Below are positions 22,936 to 36,010 of a stretch of DNA of 64,000 nucleotides, piece after piece (positions within the stretch are counted from its first letter, which is position 1; each line of letters begins with the position of its first letter). The notes under the pieces are model-generated. The model was not told the DNA's origin, ran no database searches, and saw only the letters and a list, made by a program, of their open reading frames with translations. Location: assembly GCA_009823395.1 (NCBI GenBank), contig CM020502.1:24924944-24988943 (forward strand), given 5' to 3'. Source of the stretch: Thamnaconus septentrionalis (Eukaryota > Chordata > Actinopteri > Tetraodontiformes > Monacanthidae). Made by a program: the position numbers and the translations under genes.

Positions 22936-25900
22936 CAAGCAGCTGCAGCCAGATTTCAACTCTGAAACCTTGCTCATTCATCTCACAATCACCCAATAGA
23001 CAGAAACTTTCAAAGTTCAGTGGATTCCACAAGAAAATCAGCAAATATTTACAGAAAAAGAGGTGGGAAACAAAAAAGGTGAAATGAAAAAATCAGAAGA
23101 GAAGCAAGAGGAAGCTGCTAAAGCTGACAATCACTACTTAAGGGGATTGTTGTGAGTTTAGCTGCGGCAGTTTCATCAAAACTGGACATTTTAATGCTAA
23201 CAGAAGCACCAGAAGTGGCGCCGAATGCTTCATCATCCTCAGTAGACGTTATTGCTTTGGTTTACCACCAACCACCTTCGGCAATATTTCCATTAAACAT
23301 TGTTCCTAGCAGCTAGCCACAGGCCATGGAGACACAGCAAAGGTCACGCACCGTCTTCTGACGTTGCCATCTCCTTTGCTTGGTTTTACGTTTCGATGTT
23401 TCGCTCTGCAACGATTTCCTCAAAATGCAGGGTCTGGTTTGCACGCAACAACTGCTGCATGGCATGAAGAGTCAAAGGGACTCTATTGTCCAAATTCACT
23501 GAGGCATTCCGCCCAGCCGCAGACATCTGGAAAGTGAGTCACCCGCTGCGAGTGGCATCCCCCTGGAAAAGAAGCCTCCGAGAGGATTGACAGCAATTCA
23601 ACAAGAATTTGTTCAGATTTTTTTGTTTTTTGGGGGATTTTGGAGGGTCGTGCATCCGCTGCCCACTTTGATTTGCAAAAACGCAAGACTGGATGTCCCA
23701 GTGGAAGAAGGAGATAAGGTCACATTTCCTGAAATATCTCTTATTTTAGCTGCACGCCATTATACTGTCTGCGGTGAAAATACGGCCGATGTTTGAGCGC
23801 GGTCGCCTCCGTACACCTCAGCCCCCAGACATGACTCCTGCTTTGAACTTGCCGGTTGGGCCTCATCACCACTTCAAACGTGCTCATCTTTTTTTTCTGA
23901 GAGCTCGCCGCACCGCACCCCGCGGCGCATGAATTATTTGTGGCCATTAGGACAAACGCCGCGCTCCAGGAATAAGGACTGTTGTCATCGGTGGAAATAC
24001 TTCCGAGATCCACTCTAAATGCAGATTTCATCAAGCGTTTGACAAGTGCAAGGAGAGCCGCCACCGGGAAATAACCTCGGCTATAATCAAATAGAAAACA
24101 CAAGAGGCCTTCAGTTCCACTTAGCTGCGTGGCAGGTGAGGTGGTTGCCGCTATTAGCACGCCGCTTAAATCTACGGACGGCTTTGAATCGGTGTGCTTT
24201 GGATTTTTGTTTCCTTCCCTCTGACTCAAAAAGCAGATTGCATTAACATTTCATAGATGGGTATTGGTAACAGCCACAGTGAATCAAACAGATTGAACCT
24301 TTGTAACAAAAGAAAGGGAAAAAAACTGTTTCTCTAACTTGGCATATTTCTTTGGATTACACCATGCCCTATTTGTCTTTATTCACACGCTTTTTCTTAT
24401 TGTGGCTCCTTGTTTACATAAAGTTCAAAGTGGGCTTTCTGAACAGACCATCAGATATTGTGAAAGCGGCCTGATCTCAGAGGCTTATTGGCTACGAAGT
24501 GCAAAAAAAAAAATTGGATGTGGTTCCCATGGGTGCGGGCCAACACTTCTGTCAGGGCTTAGTTAAGTTCATGGAGCCCATGCATCATCTGGTGTGTGTG
24601 AAAACGAGCGTGATGCTAACGAGACGCGCAGGGGACAGAGTGACATTCTCAGATTTTTGGCTCCTCTTCTCTTTTCTGCATTGCTCAGTTTTGAATCCTG
24701 GCAAAGTTAAGGGTGCAAGCAAACGGCACCTGATCGATACCTGCCAGGCCGAGCAGAGAAACCGGACCTCCACTCGGGCTGTAAATAGATTCCCGTCCAT
24801 CTCGCGCGGACTTCTGCCCTAAATTGAAAATCCAATATTCGTTTATGGAGCTTGAGATACTGCGATTAATTAAATTTTCGTCATGCCGTCAGCCCTTTCG
24901 CCTGCTCACTCCCCCCACCGCAGATGGTGATGGGGAGAAGTGGAGTCCATCCCTCTTACTGTCTCACGTGCTCATCCTCGTCTCGCTCAAGGAAAAAGAA
25001 ATGAAAGAGATGTTGGGGAAGGGAGGAAAAAACATAAACAGCCGGCGAAAAGACAGGCCGGTGTCAAAACAATTCACCCGCAGTAATATTTGTGCAAAGA
25101 GGCTTTAACACGGTGACAGAAATGCACACTCAATATTCATGAGGCAGATCTCAGGAGCGCCTCGGATAGCTTTCGGCGTGCGAGGCGCTGATTGACTGGC
25201 TTATAATTGTCTCGGTCATCAATCGAGCAACACTGACAAGGACAGAAAAGGACACGGAACAAAAGCCTGAAATGTGAGCGAGTGCCAAGACTCCCACTGA
25301 GCTAACAAACCGTGCTATTACTCAGTGTTGTCCCAGTCTTATTTGATGAGAAAATAATACCAGGGACTGAAGGGCGCTGAATAAATTAGATAAACAAGTA
25401 GCTTATGAAACGTGACAATAAATGCGAACGGGGGGAAAAACAAATCAAAACAAATCAAAACCCACAAAACGATTTGGGCCAATCGGCCGCCAGCGCGGCG
25501 GCGGCTCTGAGAGCAGTTTATTTATCAGCCCTGGCTCGCTGGTGTTGCCGCCGCATTCCAACGAGGGCACTGCTGCAACCTGTTGCCTTGGAGACGGAGC
25601 CGCGGATGGGGGTGGGGGGTTGGTGGAGCTCCAATGCTGCATCGTTGGGGCAGTAATAGGCGGACGGACAAGGTTTTATTTGCACGCTGTTAATTAAAAA
25701 TTGTGCCGGAGCTGTGTTTATTTCCCGGCTCGCTGGGACTTAATTGTTTTCCACATCAACGCCGTGACAGGTAAGAAGCTTAGCGTGTCGCGCAAAACAT
25801 TAGCTCCACGCCAGCCACTCGTCGGAGGCGACAGCCCAATTATTGCTTAAAAAGCGGCACTTTGGACATCATTTCAATTAGCGCTGGCCGCGGGGCTTCC

Positions 25901-26032
25901 AACTCAGGCCAAATGTAGTTACGAGAGACAGAGGAAGTCATTACCGCTGCTACTGTAGTGTTCGTCATTAAGTAAAGACAATTGTAACCAGTTTTTATCT
26001 TCTGATTAAGGGAAATTCCCTCTTTACTCTTG

Positions 26033-26069
<37 letters not shown>
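26033..26069 (+). repeat. (CAT)n trinucleotide microsatellite
   Basis: Twelve uninterrupted CAT/ATC units. Confidence 0.95.
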
Positions 26070-26070
<1 letters not shown>

Positions 26071-29000
26071 CCATAAATGGAATTGTTCTCCTGCCAGTCA
26101 GATCCATGAAAAATCTTCCACAATGAGCTTCACTTTATGAGAACTACAGTGATTGGCAAACTATTTCCCCAAACTCTTCCTGTACCACCACAGGAAAACA
26201 AACAGCAAATTGATGTGTGAGTGGGCTGAGAGGAAGCAAGAAGACCAACATGATTTGCGTGGTGCCAGAACTCGCAGTGTTTGTGAGTTTCACATTAATT
26301 GGCGCGGCAGCTACGGTGGTAACTTTGCCTTAAAAACAAAACAACATGGCGTTCATTTCGCCATTTGAAAAGCAATTCAGACACTCAAATCTACAATGCA
26401 ACAATCTGCAAAGAACATCTACAAAGAGGGTTCGACTGGGTAGAAATATGTGTGAAACGTCGCCAGGAGCCCGAAGAGGCGAAAGTTTAATTATGGGCGA
26501 ACTATCTCTTCATGCCAAATGAGATGAAAAACTGGACGTTGCAAGGCGCTGTTGGTATCAATCTGCTCCGTCTGTCTGCCCCCTGATGGATGGTCTGAGC
26601 CACTATCCATAATTACTTGCGTGTTAAACAGCAGGCAAAACAAGAGGGAGAACGGCTGCGGCCAATCCAGTGACACTCTTCCGCTGGACACACTTGTTGT
26701 TTCCCCTCATTGTGTGGTGCTTGTTCAGCATCAGTCATGGAACCTTTGTTTATTTTTTTGGGGGGGGACAACCTGGACACAGCGGTGGTGGTGGTGTAAT
26801 GGAGTGTCGGCCCAAAGCTTTGAAGCCACAGATTGATGCGGGGGTGTTGATTAATGCCAGGCCACACCCGCCCAGGTTAGTGGAGGCCTGACAGCTTTAT
26901 TGATAAATTAAACAGATGGCCGCATGAACAGCATAAATCTCTCAAGTACTCTGAGGATGTTATTTTTTTCCTTTCAACATCCTTGAACATTTGTGAGACC
27001 CAGTGTGGAATGTTGCTTGAGGACCCCCCAGCTTGCAAGCTAGAGTCAGTGTGTGTTTGAGTACGGCTGAGATGCAGTAGTCGGTTTGGGAATAGAGGTG
27101 GGCAGCAGTTCAAGATCATAAAAAAAAAATATTTTTTTATAAAAGACTTTTAAAATGCAGCGAGCGGCCGGTCTGGAGCTTCATTTCAAATTCAGGTGCG
27201 ATGCTCAGTTGGGTTTTGATGTCTTGGTTCACTGGAGTCAAATGTAGCGCACTGATCTAAAGTGAAATTAATGCAAAACGAGTCCCGGCAGTCAAAGTTT
27301 TGAAAGTGGTCAGGCCCACCAAACACAACTCAGCCTCGGAAGTGCCTATGTAGGTCATGGACACCCTCTTAGACACACCCACCATGGTTCTCTGAGCGGA
27401 GTTGACAAAGCTGATCAAAAACAAAACCCAAAAACCCGAAACAACATGGCCAAGACGAGCAGGAGGGGAACAAATCTCCGACCGACTGCTTGGACCCAAT
27501 CCATCGGGGATGAGATCAGGATGAGAGGACGAGCGTCAAAGGAAATTAAATCACAGGGAAAGACATAGGGACTCAAACGGCCAGATAATGTCCACCTCCT
27601 CCTCCAGCGTACATCCCTCTTCACATTCTCCCTCCATCATCTTCCCCCTGCCAGACGGACGGATGCACTTTTGAAGAGGAGTCTTAGGAAACTTTTAATG
27701 AACAAGAAGGCGGCTGAGGGGCTTTTAGAATTATCTCGGGCTCGATAAGCACCCCACAGCGCAAATGGCACGGCAGAGGGCTTTTGGTCAGATAAACAGC
27801 ATCTTTTCAGGGAGAGAACAGAGGAGGGGAGCTGACACTCGGGGAGAGATTAGCCTCACTCTCCTTTCAGAGCATGTCAGGTCCATTCATGTGGTTGACA
27901 CCATGAAAGAAGAGTTCCAAGAGAAGCAGGAGGAGCTATGATAAAATACGTGGAAGGGGGAAAAAAATCACTCACTCAAAATCTAGGGTCAGTGGGCTTC
28001 TTATGCCAAATCAGAAAAGAATCCCTCGAGTACAGCGGGAGAGGCAGGTTTATTCTTGAAAGGAAACCTCCGCATACTCACTAAAAAAATCTTACATTTA
28101 ACAAGAAGTCAGCTGAGGAGTCTTTGATTAACCGACAGGAAAGATTGATGGATTGGATTAAAACTGCAGCTCGACCGAAACCACTCCAAGATTATCATCT
28201 ATTGACAACATTGATGCTCGGTGTGCCACGACATGGAACACATGCGATTAAAATGAAAAGAAAATCAACAGCGTGTATGATCTGCATTTGTGCATGGGGA
28301 TCAGGGCATGCGACCTTTGACCTTTTCAGTAGCCATCACAATGTCTTTTTGAAATCCCCTGGTCGATGAGGAGACTCTCAGGGGAAGACCTGCATCAGTC
28401 GCAGCGACACCGGCGGCTGATTGATTAACCGATGCTCAGCCGCTCCAGGCAAACAAAGACACGCGACGGGTTAAAACCTGGTGTGACGCACTTGATCGGC
28501 CGGACGTGTGCCGATAGAGCTGGTCCACCGAGAGAAAAACGCCTTTCCCGTTTGAGGTGAACCTGCACAAATGCTTGCAGTCTTGCGTCCTGCCAAAAAA
28601 TTTGAAACGACACGAAACAGGAGACGTGTAAAGAAAAAAAAAAAAAGAAAAAAGAGGAAAAGAAAAGAAAAGAAAGAAATGCGATGAAAAGCTCACTTGT
28701 GTAAGAGTCATACAGAATTTTCAAATCGTAAGAATTTTCAAAGGCCAACCTTGGCTGCGCTGCCTAGACGTTACTCATCAGCGCAAATGGCAACCCAGAA
28801 GGCATCAAACATAAAAAATACATGGCGCTCGCCTGAACCGTAAGTGAAATATTCATACACAAGGTAACTCAGCTTTCCAGCAACTCTCAGTAGTCACGAG
28901 AGCCGAATGGGCCGAAGAGTTCGGCTCTTGGCCGTTAACACTGCCGCTCTAGAGTCGAATTAGTCTTCTACACACTTGGAAGACTAAACACTAGCATCAC

Positions 29001-29237
29001 ATTTTTCTTTACTGTTTTTGTAATGTCTTGGCTTCGGGTGGATATCTATCCAACGGTTCAAGGATTAGCTTCGGATCAGGTTGGACGACGCTGATTTTGA
29101 ATAACCGGTGCAAACAAATTTCGGCCGCCTGCACCTTTAAATCACACCGGACCATCATTTACTGCATTGCAGATGAGAAGTCGAGTAATTAGAGTCACCA
29201 GTCGTACACTTCATTGATCCCAGCAGTATTAATGAGA

Positions 29238-29310
29238 TCAACCCGTTGGCCTAATGGACAGCGTCCCGTCGGGAGCCGGGGCGGTTAGATTTGATCCCAG
29301 CAAGGCCGGC
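29238..29310 (+). pseudogene. tRNA-Arg-like relic, probably a SINE head
   Basis: TTGGCCTAATGGA at about 29246-29258 closely matches the A box of arginine tRNAs. GGTTAGATTTGATCCC at 29283-29298 resembles a mutated T arm and B box. The spacing fits a tRNA, but the acceptor stem does not pair and the B box is damaged, so it is not a working tRNA gene. The following sequence to about 29370, before a GT repeat, could be a tRNA-derived SINE body, which I cannot assign. Confidence 0.45.
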
Positions 29311-30068
29311 GTAATTGCCTTGTGGTGCCCGAGCGCGTTGTTTTCCCGTAAAGAAAGGCACAACATTGGTGTGTGCGAATGTGTGTGCGTGTGTGTGTGT
29401 GAGGTGAGCCTGCAGAGACCAGCCTTCAGCATTATTACTGGGCTTGAAAATCTTTATTGACCTGTGAAGGTGAATGTTTTAATCACCCCTCATAATCGGG
29501 GAGGTAAAGCACACCAGTTAATGGGCTAAATGGGATGCACCCTTAATTGAGCCGCCGAGCTGGGCACGTGGAGTCACGTGAGACGCTCGCCGGTGTGCTG
29601 ACTGCTCTGGAACCAAGAAGAAAGAAGAGTACAGGAACAAGAGAAGGCGTGAGATATCTCCCGAAATGACGTTGAGCACCCTTTTCACCCTTGGTGGTGT
29701 TGTTTCTTTCCGAAAAAAGAAAACGAGGCGGTCGGAAATTACACCCTCTGTGATTTCCACTTGGCTACTTTTGGGAAGCGCTCCGCAATCTTTTCCCCCA
29801 GGGCGAGCCTGGAGGGTCGCCGCGCTTGCTATTCTCACCAAACAACACCTTCAGCGTGACGTCCGTGCCCGTTAGGAACCAATCAGAGGCTGCGATCTGA
29901 CACCGGGCGGAGAAATTCTGAACCGCCTCCAGCATGAGAGCCTTGACACTCCTAAGGAGCCGTCCGTCATCCTGATCCCAGCACACGGCAGGAACAGATG
30001 ATACACAAACATAATATCATTTGCTGGAGCTCGTCATGCATGAAATATCATTCCTGAGGATGGACTGC
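29311..30068. other. Gene-less stretch
   Basis: No gene is supported. A (GT)n tract lies at about 29371-29401. The rest is unique sequence with short unrecognised frames. Confidence 0.6.
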
Positions 30069-30090
30069 GGGGGTGGGGGTGGGGGTGGGG
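30069..30090 (+). other. G-quadruplex motif
   Basis: Four runs of G separated by single T (GGGGGT three times, then GGGG) at 30069-30090. This fits the strict G4 rule with one-base loops, the most stable class. It is also a short tandem repeat, so it may be no more than a microsatellite. Confidence 0.8.
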
Positions 30091-33000
30091 TAGCGCTGCA
30101 AATAATTCATCTCCTTCCATCATTTCCAATTTTTTTTTGAAGCATTTTGTTACGTTGCCCGCTGGTGAATGGAATATGGCGGGAAAATAAATATGACAGA
30201 TGTGTGGAGTGATTTTATGTGAATTAATTACACGGCGGCCTGCGCTGAATATTTCACCAGAACACATGGAAGCCAGTCACGACGACAACATTACACAACA
30301 TTAACTGTCACATGGAGGACCCGGCTGGGCTAATTTCGCTGATTTAGGCCGGCGTGACAGACGTGGAGCATGGAAGACACCAGCGCATTTTGGGTCGCAT
30401 TTTCATTTTTTGTTTTTTAAATTCTGAGCAGGATTTTGATTTTGGAGGAATAGCGGGCGCATTTCTCTGCAATCTGGGTCGATGCCGCCCTAGCGAAATA
30501 GCACGCAATAAATCCAGGAGTCCTCCAGATCTGTGTTAGTGCTGCCTCTGTGGATTTAGAGGGTCAAGAGGAGGCAGCGCAGCAGGATCGCATGAGCACT
30601 GTGGGAACGGCGGCAAGGTGGAGGACAAGGTCTGAGGAAGGGCAGCTTCCGATTAAAACCTCCCCACTTCAGCGCATATTTGCAATGTCGGCCGCTTTGA
30701 AAAAGTAAACTTGCGAGCACTGGCAACCTCGGCGAGCTAGTACCTGGTTCAGCAGCGGCGGCAGAGGGCGTCTGGGGAGAAGATGAATCACAGCACATTC
30801 CATCGCTAGTTCAGGGGGAAGGCCAAGATGGATGAATTTGTTTTTTTGACCTCAGACTCCCGAAAATTTTTACCAGTCGGTCAGGACGTACTCAAGGTGC
30901 CGCAAGAAAAAAACTGGAAAAACGACCAATGAAATGGAACAGTAAGTGAAGCAGTAATAAAATGTTGAGTAACCCAGCCATTAAAACAGTTGTTTGCAAA
31001 AGTGTTCGCCACCAATAACGCAATGTGACACCGAAACAAGGAATCGGCAGGCGCAGGAATCCGTGTGTAGGTTCATGAATCAATAGATGCAGATTAGAAC
31101 TTGGATAAGTGCATCCATAAAAAAACAGCTGACCTCTTAGGTTTGAAATGACCGCCATGTGTCCGGTTAGCAGCCGGGGACACTTAAAGTATACGACAGG
31201 CCCTGATTGGCCCTTCTCTTCCTGACTCTAGCGGGGGGACTTTTGCACTTTAAGACTTTAGGAAAAAGTGATGTGAGTCAGTAAAAACGCTCTGAGTCAC
31301 TCGCTGCCCGAACAAAATTCAACAAAACTACAGGCCAAGCAAGGGTGATTCCGATGGCGAACTTTATTATAACTTCTATAATTAATAACCTCATTAAAAA
31401 CTGATATATGGTCAGGAAAATACAGCCAGGGATGAAAAGCGCTGAAAATTGTCCCTGGAATATTTTGGATTCTATTAAATCCCTTCCTGGAAAATTGCAC
31501 ATCATGTTATTTTTTTCCACCGTGGCAGCAGAAATTACCTCGCCAACCAGTGCCAAGCCTGGAAGCGTTACAGTGGGCACGCGGTGCACTTGACACACGG
31601 CGGCCTCACAGGACAGCTCAGACTTCCACATAAAAAATAACAAACTTCACTGGACGTTTTCCGAGATATTTTCCCCTTGGAAGCGACTCAAACTGGGCAT
31701 CGATACACATTTGCACAGGTAAGAAGGTTTGTTTTTTATTTAAATAAATATATGTACATAAAAAGCAAATATGAATTAATATACGAGTGTGACTACAAAG
31801 CCAAGTGTGGCAGCTCTCACTTCAAGCGACGGCTCTCTTTCTTCCTGAGTTTGAAGGCCCCAGAAGCAGAATTCCTATTCCCCAAACTTGCCGGCCCACC
31901 AAACAAACTTTACTTTTGAACATTTCTAACAAAAGTGTGGATGCACACCAGCGCTTTTTTGTGTTTCATCAGAGGAATATTATGTCACGGGGGAAAATAC
32001 CGCAGAAGGGCTTACGGAGAGAAATTCCAATGTCCTAGTTTTTTTTTTTTTTTTTTCCCCACTGCTCCCCCACTTTATAGTCGAAACTGTGTGAATAAAT
32101 ACAGAGAAGTTTGTCCTCTGGGCACCGCATTTGCTCCAAATTTGTAATTCATATCTCCGAAAGAGCTGCTGTGTTTACCGGTGACGGGCAAGGCCGATAC
32201 TGCAACTGCGGATCAGCCCTGGAGGACGCGTTAGCCCCGCCCCCAGGCCCAACGCATCGCTTAAAACAAGCTAAAACGCATTTGTGACATTTAACACAGA
32301 TATTTACGACGCTCGTCTGCGACTGTGAGGGTGGGGTTAGTCGGGAAGGGGGGGTTGGAGGGTGGGAGGGAGTCACAGGAAGAACAAAAAAAGGAGGGTA
32401 GAGGAAAACAGCTGACATTTTGATTAAGGCGCCGGCTTTTATTTGCAGTGTCTGGTGGCGAGTTTCCCAGCGAAGGTTTGCGACGAGGCGTAGCAGGTTG
32501 TCCCCCCCGAACCCCTCAACCCCCAAAGGATTCAGCCGCCAGGCATCGATCCCGGCGCCTCGGCACACGACGGACGTGGCCTGTGGCAAAGAAAATCATG
32601 CAGCGGCCGGCCGCCTGCCTGACGCTGTAATTCAACGTACATTTTAAAAATGATGCAAAGGTCAGCGGCATCTGGAGGGTCAGGAGGGTGGGACGGCCCT
32701 GCCCTCCCACCCCCAAGTGCAAATATCAGCGGCGGATGAAAATGATTTGCACTGTTTATACACCATCAGTGAGCCCCCGCTGTGTGCGGCCAAGGCAAAT
32801 GCAAAATGTAGCTGTGGCTGCGGCTGAAGGCAGGACGAGTCGCTGTTTTCCCACCACACGTGGACATAAAACTGCTGGGATTTATTCCGGCGATCGCGTT
32901 CCGTCAGTCAGTCAGTTATTTATTTGCATGCCATCGACACGTGCAGCGGGAGTTGCCAGGTTGGGTTTAAATCACCGTTTTAATTAAGTTACATCCGGGA

Positions 33001-34736
33001 TCTTCATCTCACATCTTCCTCCTTCCAGTTTCCCTTTTCACTGTGTGTTTTCTAATTTGTCTGGTAACCTCACATTTGTTCAGGCTGCCTGCCCGCCAGC
33101 AAGGCAGGAAACGAAAGCGAGCGACCGGCTGCACGCGGCAAGAGGACACTTCCTGTTCAGCCGAAATGCTCCGCCGTGGACTCAACTGGATGGGCCAGGC
33201 CGTAGTCTTCATGATTCCTTGATCCGGTGAGGATGAGGAAGCCCGTCTCCAAATCTGACAGTCTCTCTCTTTTGCCTCGCAGGGATGAGGAGGGGCGATA
33301 TTTCGTTCTTCATTTTTTTCCCCTCCACCTTCCCTCTCTCTCTCCCTCCCTCCCCCCCGAGGGAGATGGGCAAGTGCCACGCTCGCGGCGCCTAAGAAGA
33401 TCACACGGCGGTGCCGGCCGTTTCCGTGGCAGCTCGCCGCCGTGACAGATGGGCAGCGTGCTCCTGCCACAGCCTCCAGTTTAGAAAAGCCCAAGCTGCT
33501 TAGCGGGCGAGTGAGACCGAGCGGCGAGGGCGACGAGGCGGCGGTGGGCGGAGCTATAGTGAGGGGGAAAAAAAGGACGGCGATGACCGGTTTTCAAGCA
33601 GAAGCGCAGCTATGCAAAACAAGAAAGAGAGAAAAGACATAAAGAGACCTTCAAGAGTGTTGAGAAAGGAGGTGGAGGTGGAGGACGAGGAGGAGGAGGA
33701 GGAGGAGCACTGCGGCAGCGCTGGTGGTGGTGAGTGACGGCGGGAAAATACACTCAATAATATAGCCGGCCTGGTGGGAGAGCGTCCACAGACAATGCGA
33801 GCGCTAAATTAGTTTCCTGCAGGGAGCTCATCAGCTGCCGGGGGAGGGGAAGTGGCGGGGGGGAGCAAAACCTTCTGGCGACCAATCGAAGCGGAGACAA
33901 TGACTTGACGCGCTCCCATATTAGCTATAGATCTGCTGCGTCAGGCACGGCCGGGGCCGCCCTGCAGCCGCAACTGCAGAACTCTGGATCCCCACCAGAG
34001 GAGATACACTGGAGTCTGAAAGGTCCAACTTTTCTACCCAGTCTCTGGTGTTTATTTTATTATTCTGCACTCCAGTGGAGTCTAAATTGTCCAAGAAAAC
34101 TCTGCAGCTTTGCAGAAAGCAAACGTTTAGCCCGCTGTTTGCAGGCTTAAGAAAAAAAAGGCTGTGTGTTTGCCTCCTGGTTCCTTGTTGGATCTTTGGC
34201 ATGTTTGGAAAGGCGACAAAAAAAACTGAGGGCGTGTTCTTACTAGGAGGTATAGAGATTTTGTGACATCACAAAGGGCTCCGTGAGCTCACAGGCTAGT
34301 GATCTATTTCACTGTTGGCAATGTCAATACTGGAAAACAACAGACCTTTGAGTTTCTATTCAACGCCGCACAGAAAATCTACTCTCCAGCCCCACCCCCC
34401 ACCATTTTTCCCCGCAGACTCAATTCATTCATGTACCTCACATTCTGCAGCAGCGCCCACAGTATATAAAAAAAAAGGTGCACGTGAACACGGAAGCCCA
34501 TTGTTTTTGCAAAAGCTGAGGTGCGATGCTGGCGAGAGTCTGCGTGCCAGCGGTGGAGCGCCAGCAGGATCGATACGTCTAAAGTAGAAATCAAACCCGG
34601 GAGAGGTGAGACACTCACACACTTCCACCTCGGCGTGCATCCAATCCCGAGGCCCCCCCCTCCCCTCCTCATCCTCCCACCCCCAGAGGACCCACCCCTT
34701 TTTCTCCTCTTTTAAGGACTTCTGGTCAGTGCAGCA

Positions 34737-34737
<1 letters not shown>
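30091..34737. other. Gene-less stretch
   Basis: No gene is established. It includes a CTCF-like motif (GCGGCAGAGGGCG) at about 30758-30770, an AT-rich island at about 31350-31520, a T-run at 32039-32056, an octamer at 32932-32939 and a CpG-rich stretch at about 33370-33560. A possible 56-nt intron at 33227-33282 is treated under findings. A GAGGAGGA purine tract lies at about 33668-33708. Confidence 0.55.

Positions 34738-34777
<40 letters not shown>
34738..34777 (+). repeat. (CA)n microsatellite
   Basis: Twenty uninterrupted AC/CA units immediately left of a Tc1-type MITE. CA-rich sequence resumes on the other side of the element (35159-35175), so the element appears to have inserted into the repeat. 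Confidence 0.95.
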
Positions 34778-34779
<2 letters not shown>

Positions 34780-34782
34780 ATG

Positions 34783-35160
34783 TACACCACCAGACAAAAA
34801 TTTGGACACATACTTCTGATTTAATATTTCATTTTGATGACTATTTACAATGTAGATTGTCACTAAAGGCATCACATATGGAATACACCTTCTCTAAGTG
34901 TTCTATGGAATATGTATTCAACAAAAAAGTGTGAAATGACTCAAAAACAAGTTTCACATTTTAGATGATCTAGAATAGCCACCCTTCATATAAAATATGT
35001 AGATCATAAAATATTTCGGTATTTAACATTCTTTTCTTTTGCCACATTAATCCACATATCTTTGTCATATATTTGATGTCTTCAGTCTGTATCTACAGTG
35101 TAGAAAGTAGTAAAGATAAAAAAAGGAACAGGTGTGTCCAAACTTTTGACTGGTAGTGTA
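34783..35160. mobile_element. Tc1/mariner-type MITE, nearly complete
   Basis: The left end reads TACACCACCAGACAAAAATT and continues TTGGACACA. The right end is the complement-type TGTCCAAACTTTTGACTGG finishing in GTAGTGTA. TA dinucleotides at 34783-34784 and 35159-35160 fit the TA target duplication of Tc1/mariner elements. The 378-bp AT-rich interior has no transposase frame. It shares terminal sequence with the element at 8526-8858 and is better preserved. Confidence 0.8.
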
Positions 35161-35449
35161 CACACATATACACACTGGAACACACTCCACTTCCACGAGG
35201 ATCCCCTGCAAGGCAGCTGGCTTTTTTTCTCCTTCCCAGCCTCCAATTTATTGTGAATTACCTCCTGTCCAGCCAGGCAGCCGGAGTAAACGCCGCCGGT
35301 GATCCTTTTTACTTCTCCTTATTTATAAGCTACTTCCCTTTGAATTTACTCACAGGGAGGTGAGGAGGGAGGGTGCAAAAAAAGAAAGAAAGAAAAAACA
35401 TTAGCCATGAAAGGAACCGTGACGCTGCAATGCAAAAAGCAGCAACAAA
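35161..35449. other. Gene-less stretch
   Basis: Nothing beyond unique sequence and a short AAAG-rich tract near 35378-35398. Confidence 0.55.
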
Positions 35450-36010
35450 TCTGCCCTTCATTTTCTGCCGTCGTTATCGACGGGGGGTTTGCGCGGGAGG
35501 AGGCAGCGGCCGCCGTGATTTAGCGCATGCAACCTTCACGCGCTCCCCCTTGCATTGCTAAATAAATAAATAAATAAATAAATAATCATCTTTCATGCAA
35601 ATTGTCCTGAGTGCCGCAAGGGCGCCTCATATGTATTCATGGCGCAGGAGGGAGGGAGGGCCGCAGCGGCGCCACCTGTCTGCAGGGCCGCGGAGTTGTG
35701 TTAAATCTCCAGGTGAACGCAGAGCATATGCGGTGGGGGGGGGGGCAGCGGCGGATGGGGGTGTAATTATGTGCACACATGCGCGCTCACGACCCTCGCT
35801 GATAGTGCACGACTACTGTAAGTGCAAATATTTTAAGAAGGGTAACGCAGCTTGTGTGGCGCGTCGCGACGCTCGCTGAGCTCTGTTTGCTCCTCCTCTT
35901 AAGTCTGTGCTGATAAAAGGCGGCGCGCCGCGGCGGAGCGGAAAAGGGGTTTGAGCGCCGCGCGCTATCGGGACGGCGTATCGCACACACGCGCACGTGC
36001 ACGCCGGTAC
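35450..36010 (+). promoter_or_regulatory. CpG-dense interval with TATA-like box
   Basis: CpG is abundant here, most strikingly at 35857-36008, with over 20 CpG in about 150 bp. GATAAAAGG at 35912-35920 resembles a TATA box just upstream of a GC-rich GGCGCGCCGCGG string. GCGCATGC near 35523-35530 and GCGCACGTGC near 35991 resemble NRF1- and E-box-type promoter motifs. Fish promoters are commonly CpG-rich. No first exon can be assigned downstream, so the direction and the call are tentative. Confidence 0.3.
35560..35584 (+). repeat. (AAAT)n microsatellite
   Basis: Six units of AAAT/AATA. Confidence 0.95.

Larger units (their letters stand above)
22626..29237. other. Gene-less stretch
   Basis: No gene is supported across this 6.6 kb. 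It holds a 19-bp unit repeated three times at 22883-22935, an (ATC)n tract at 26033-26069, a G-run at 26760-26767, an A/T homopolymer junction at 27120-27140 and a purine-rich run at about 28630-28680. Most sequence is unique. Open frames are short, overlap on opposite strands and carry no known motif. Confidence 0.6.

Noticed and set aside
25830..25860. miR-137-like string TTATTGCTTAA
   Set aside because: Similarity ends after 11 bases and no hairpin of microRNA precursor size is visible.
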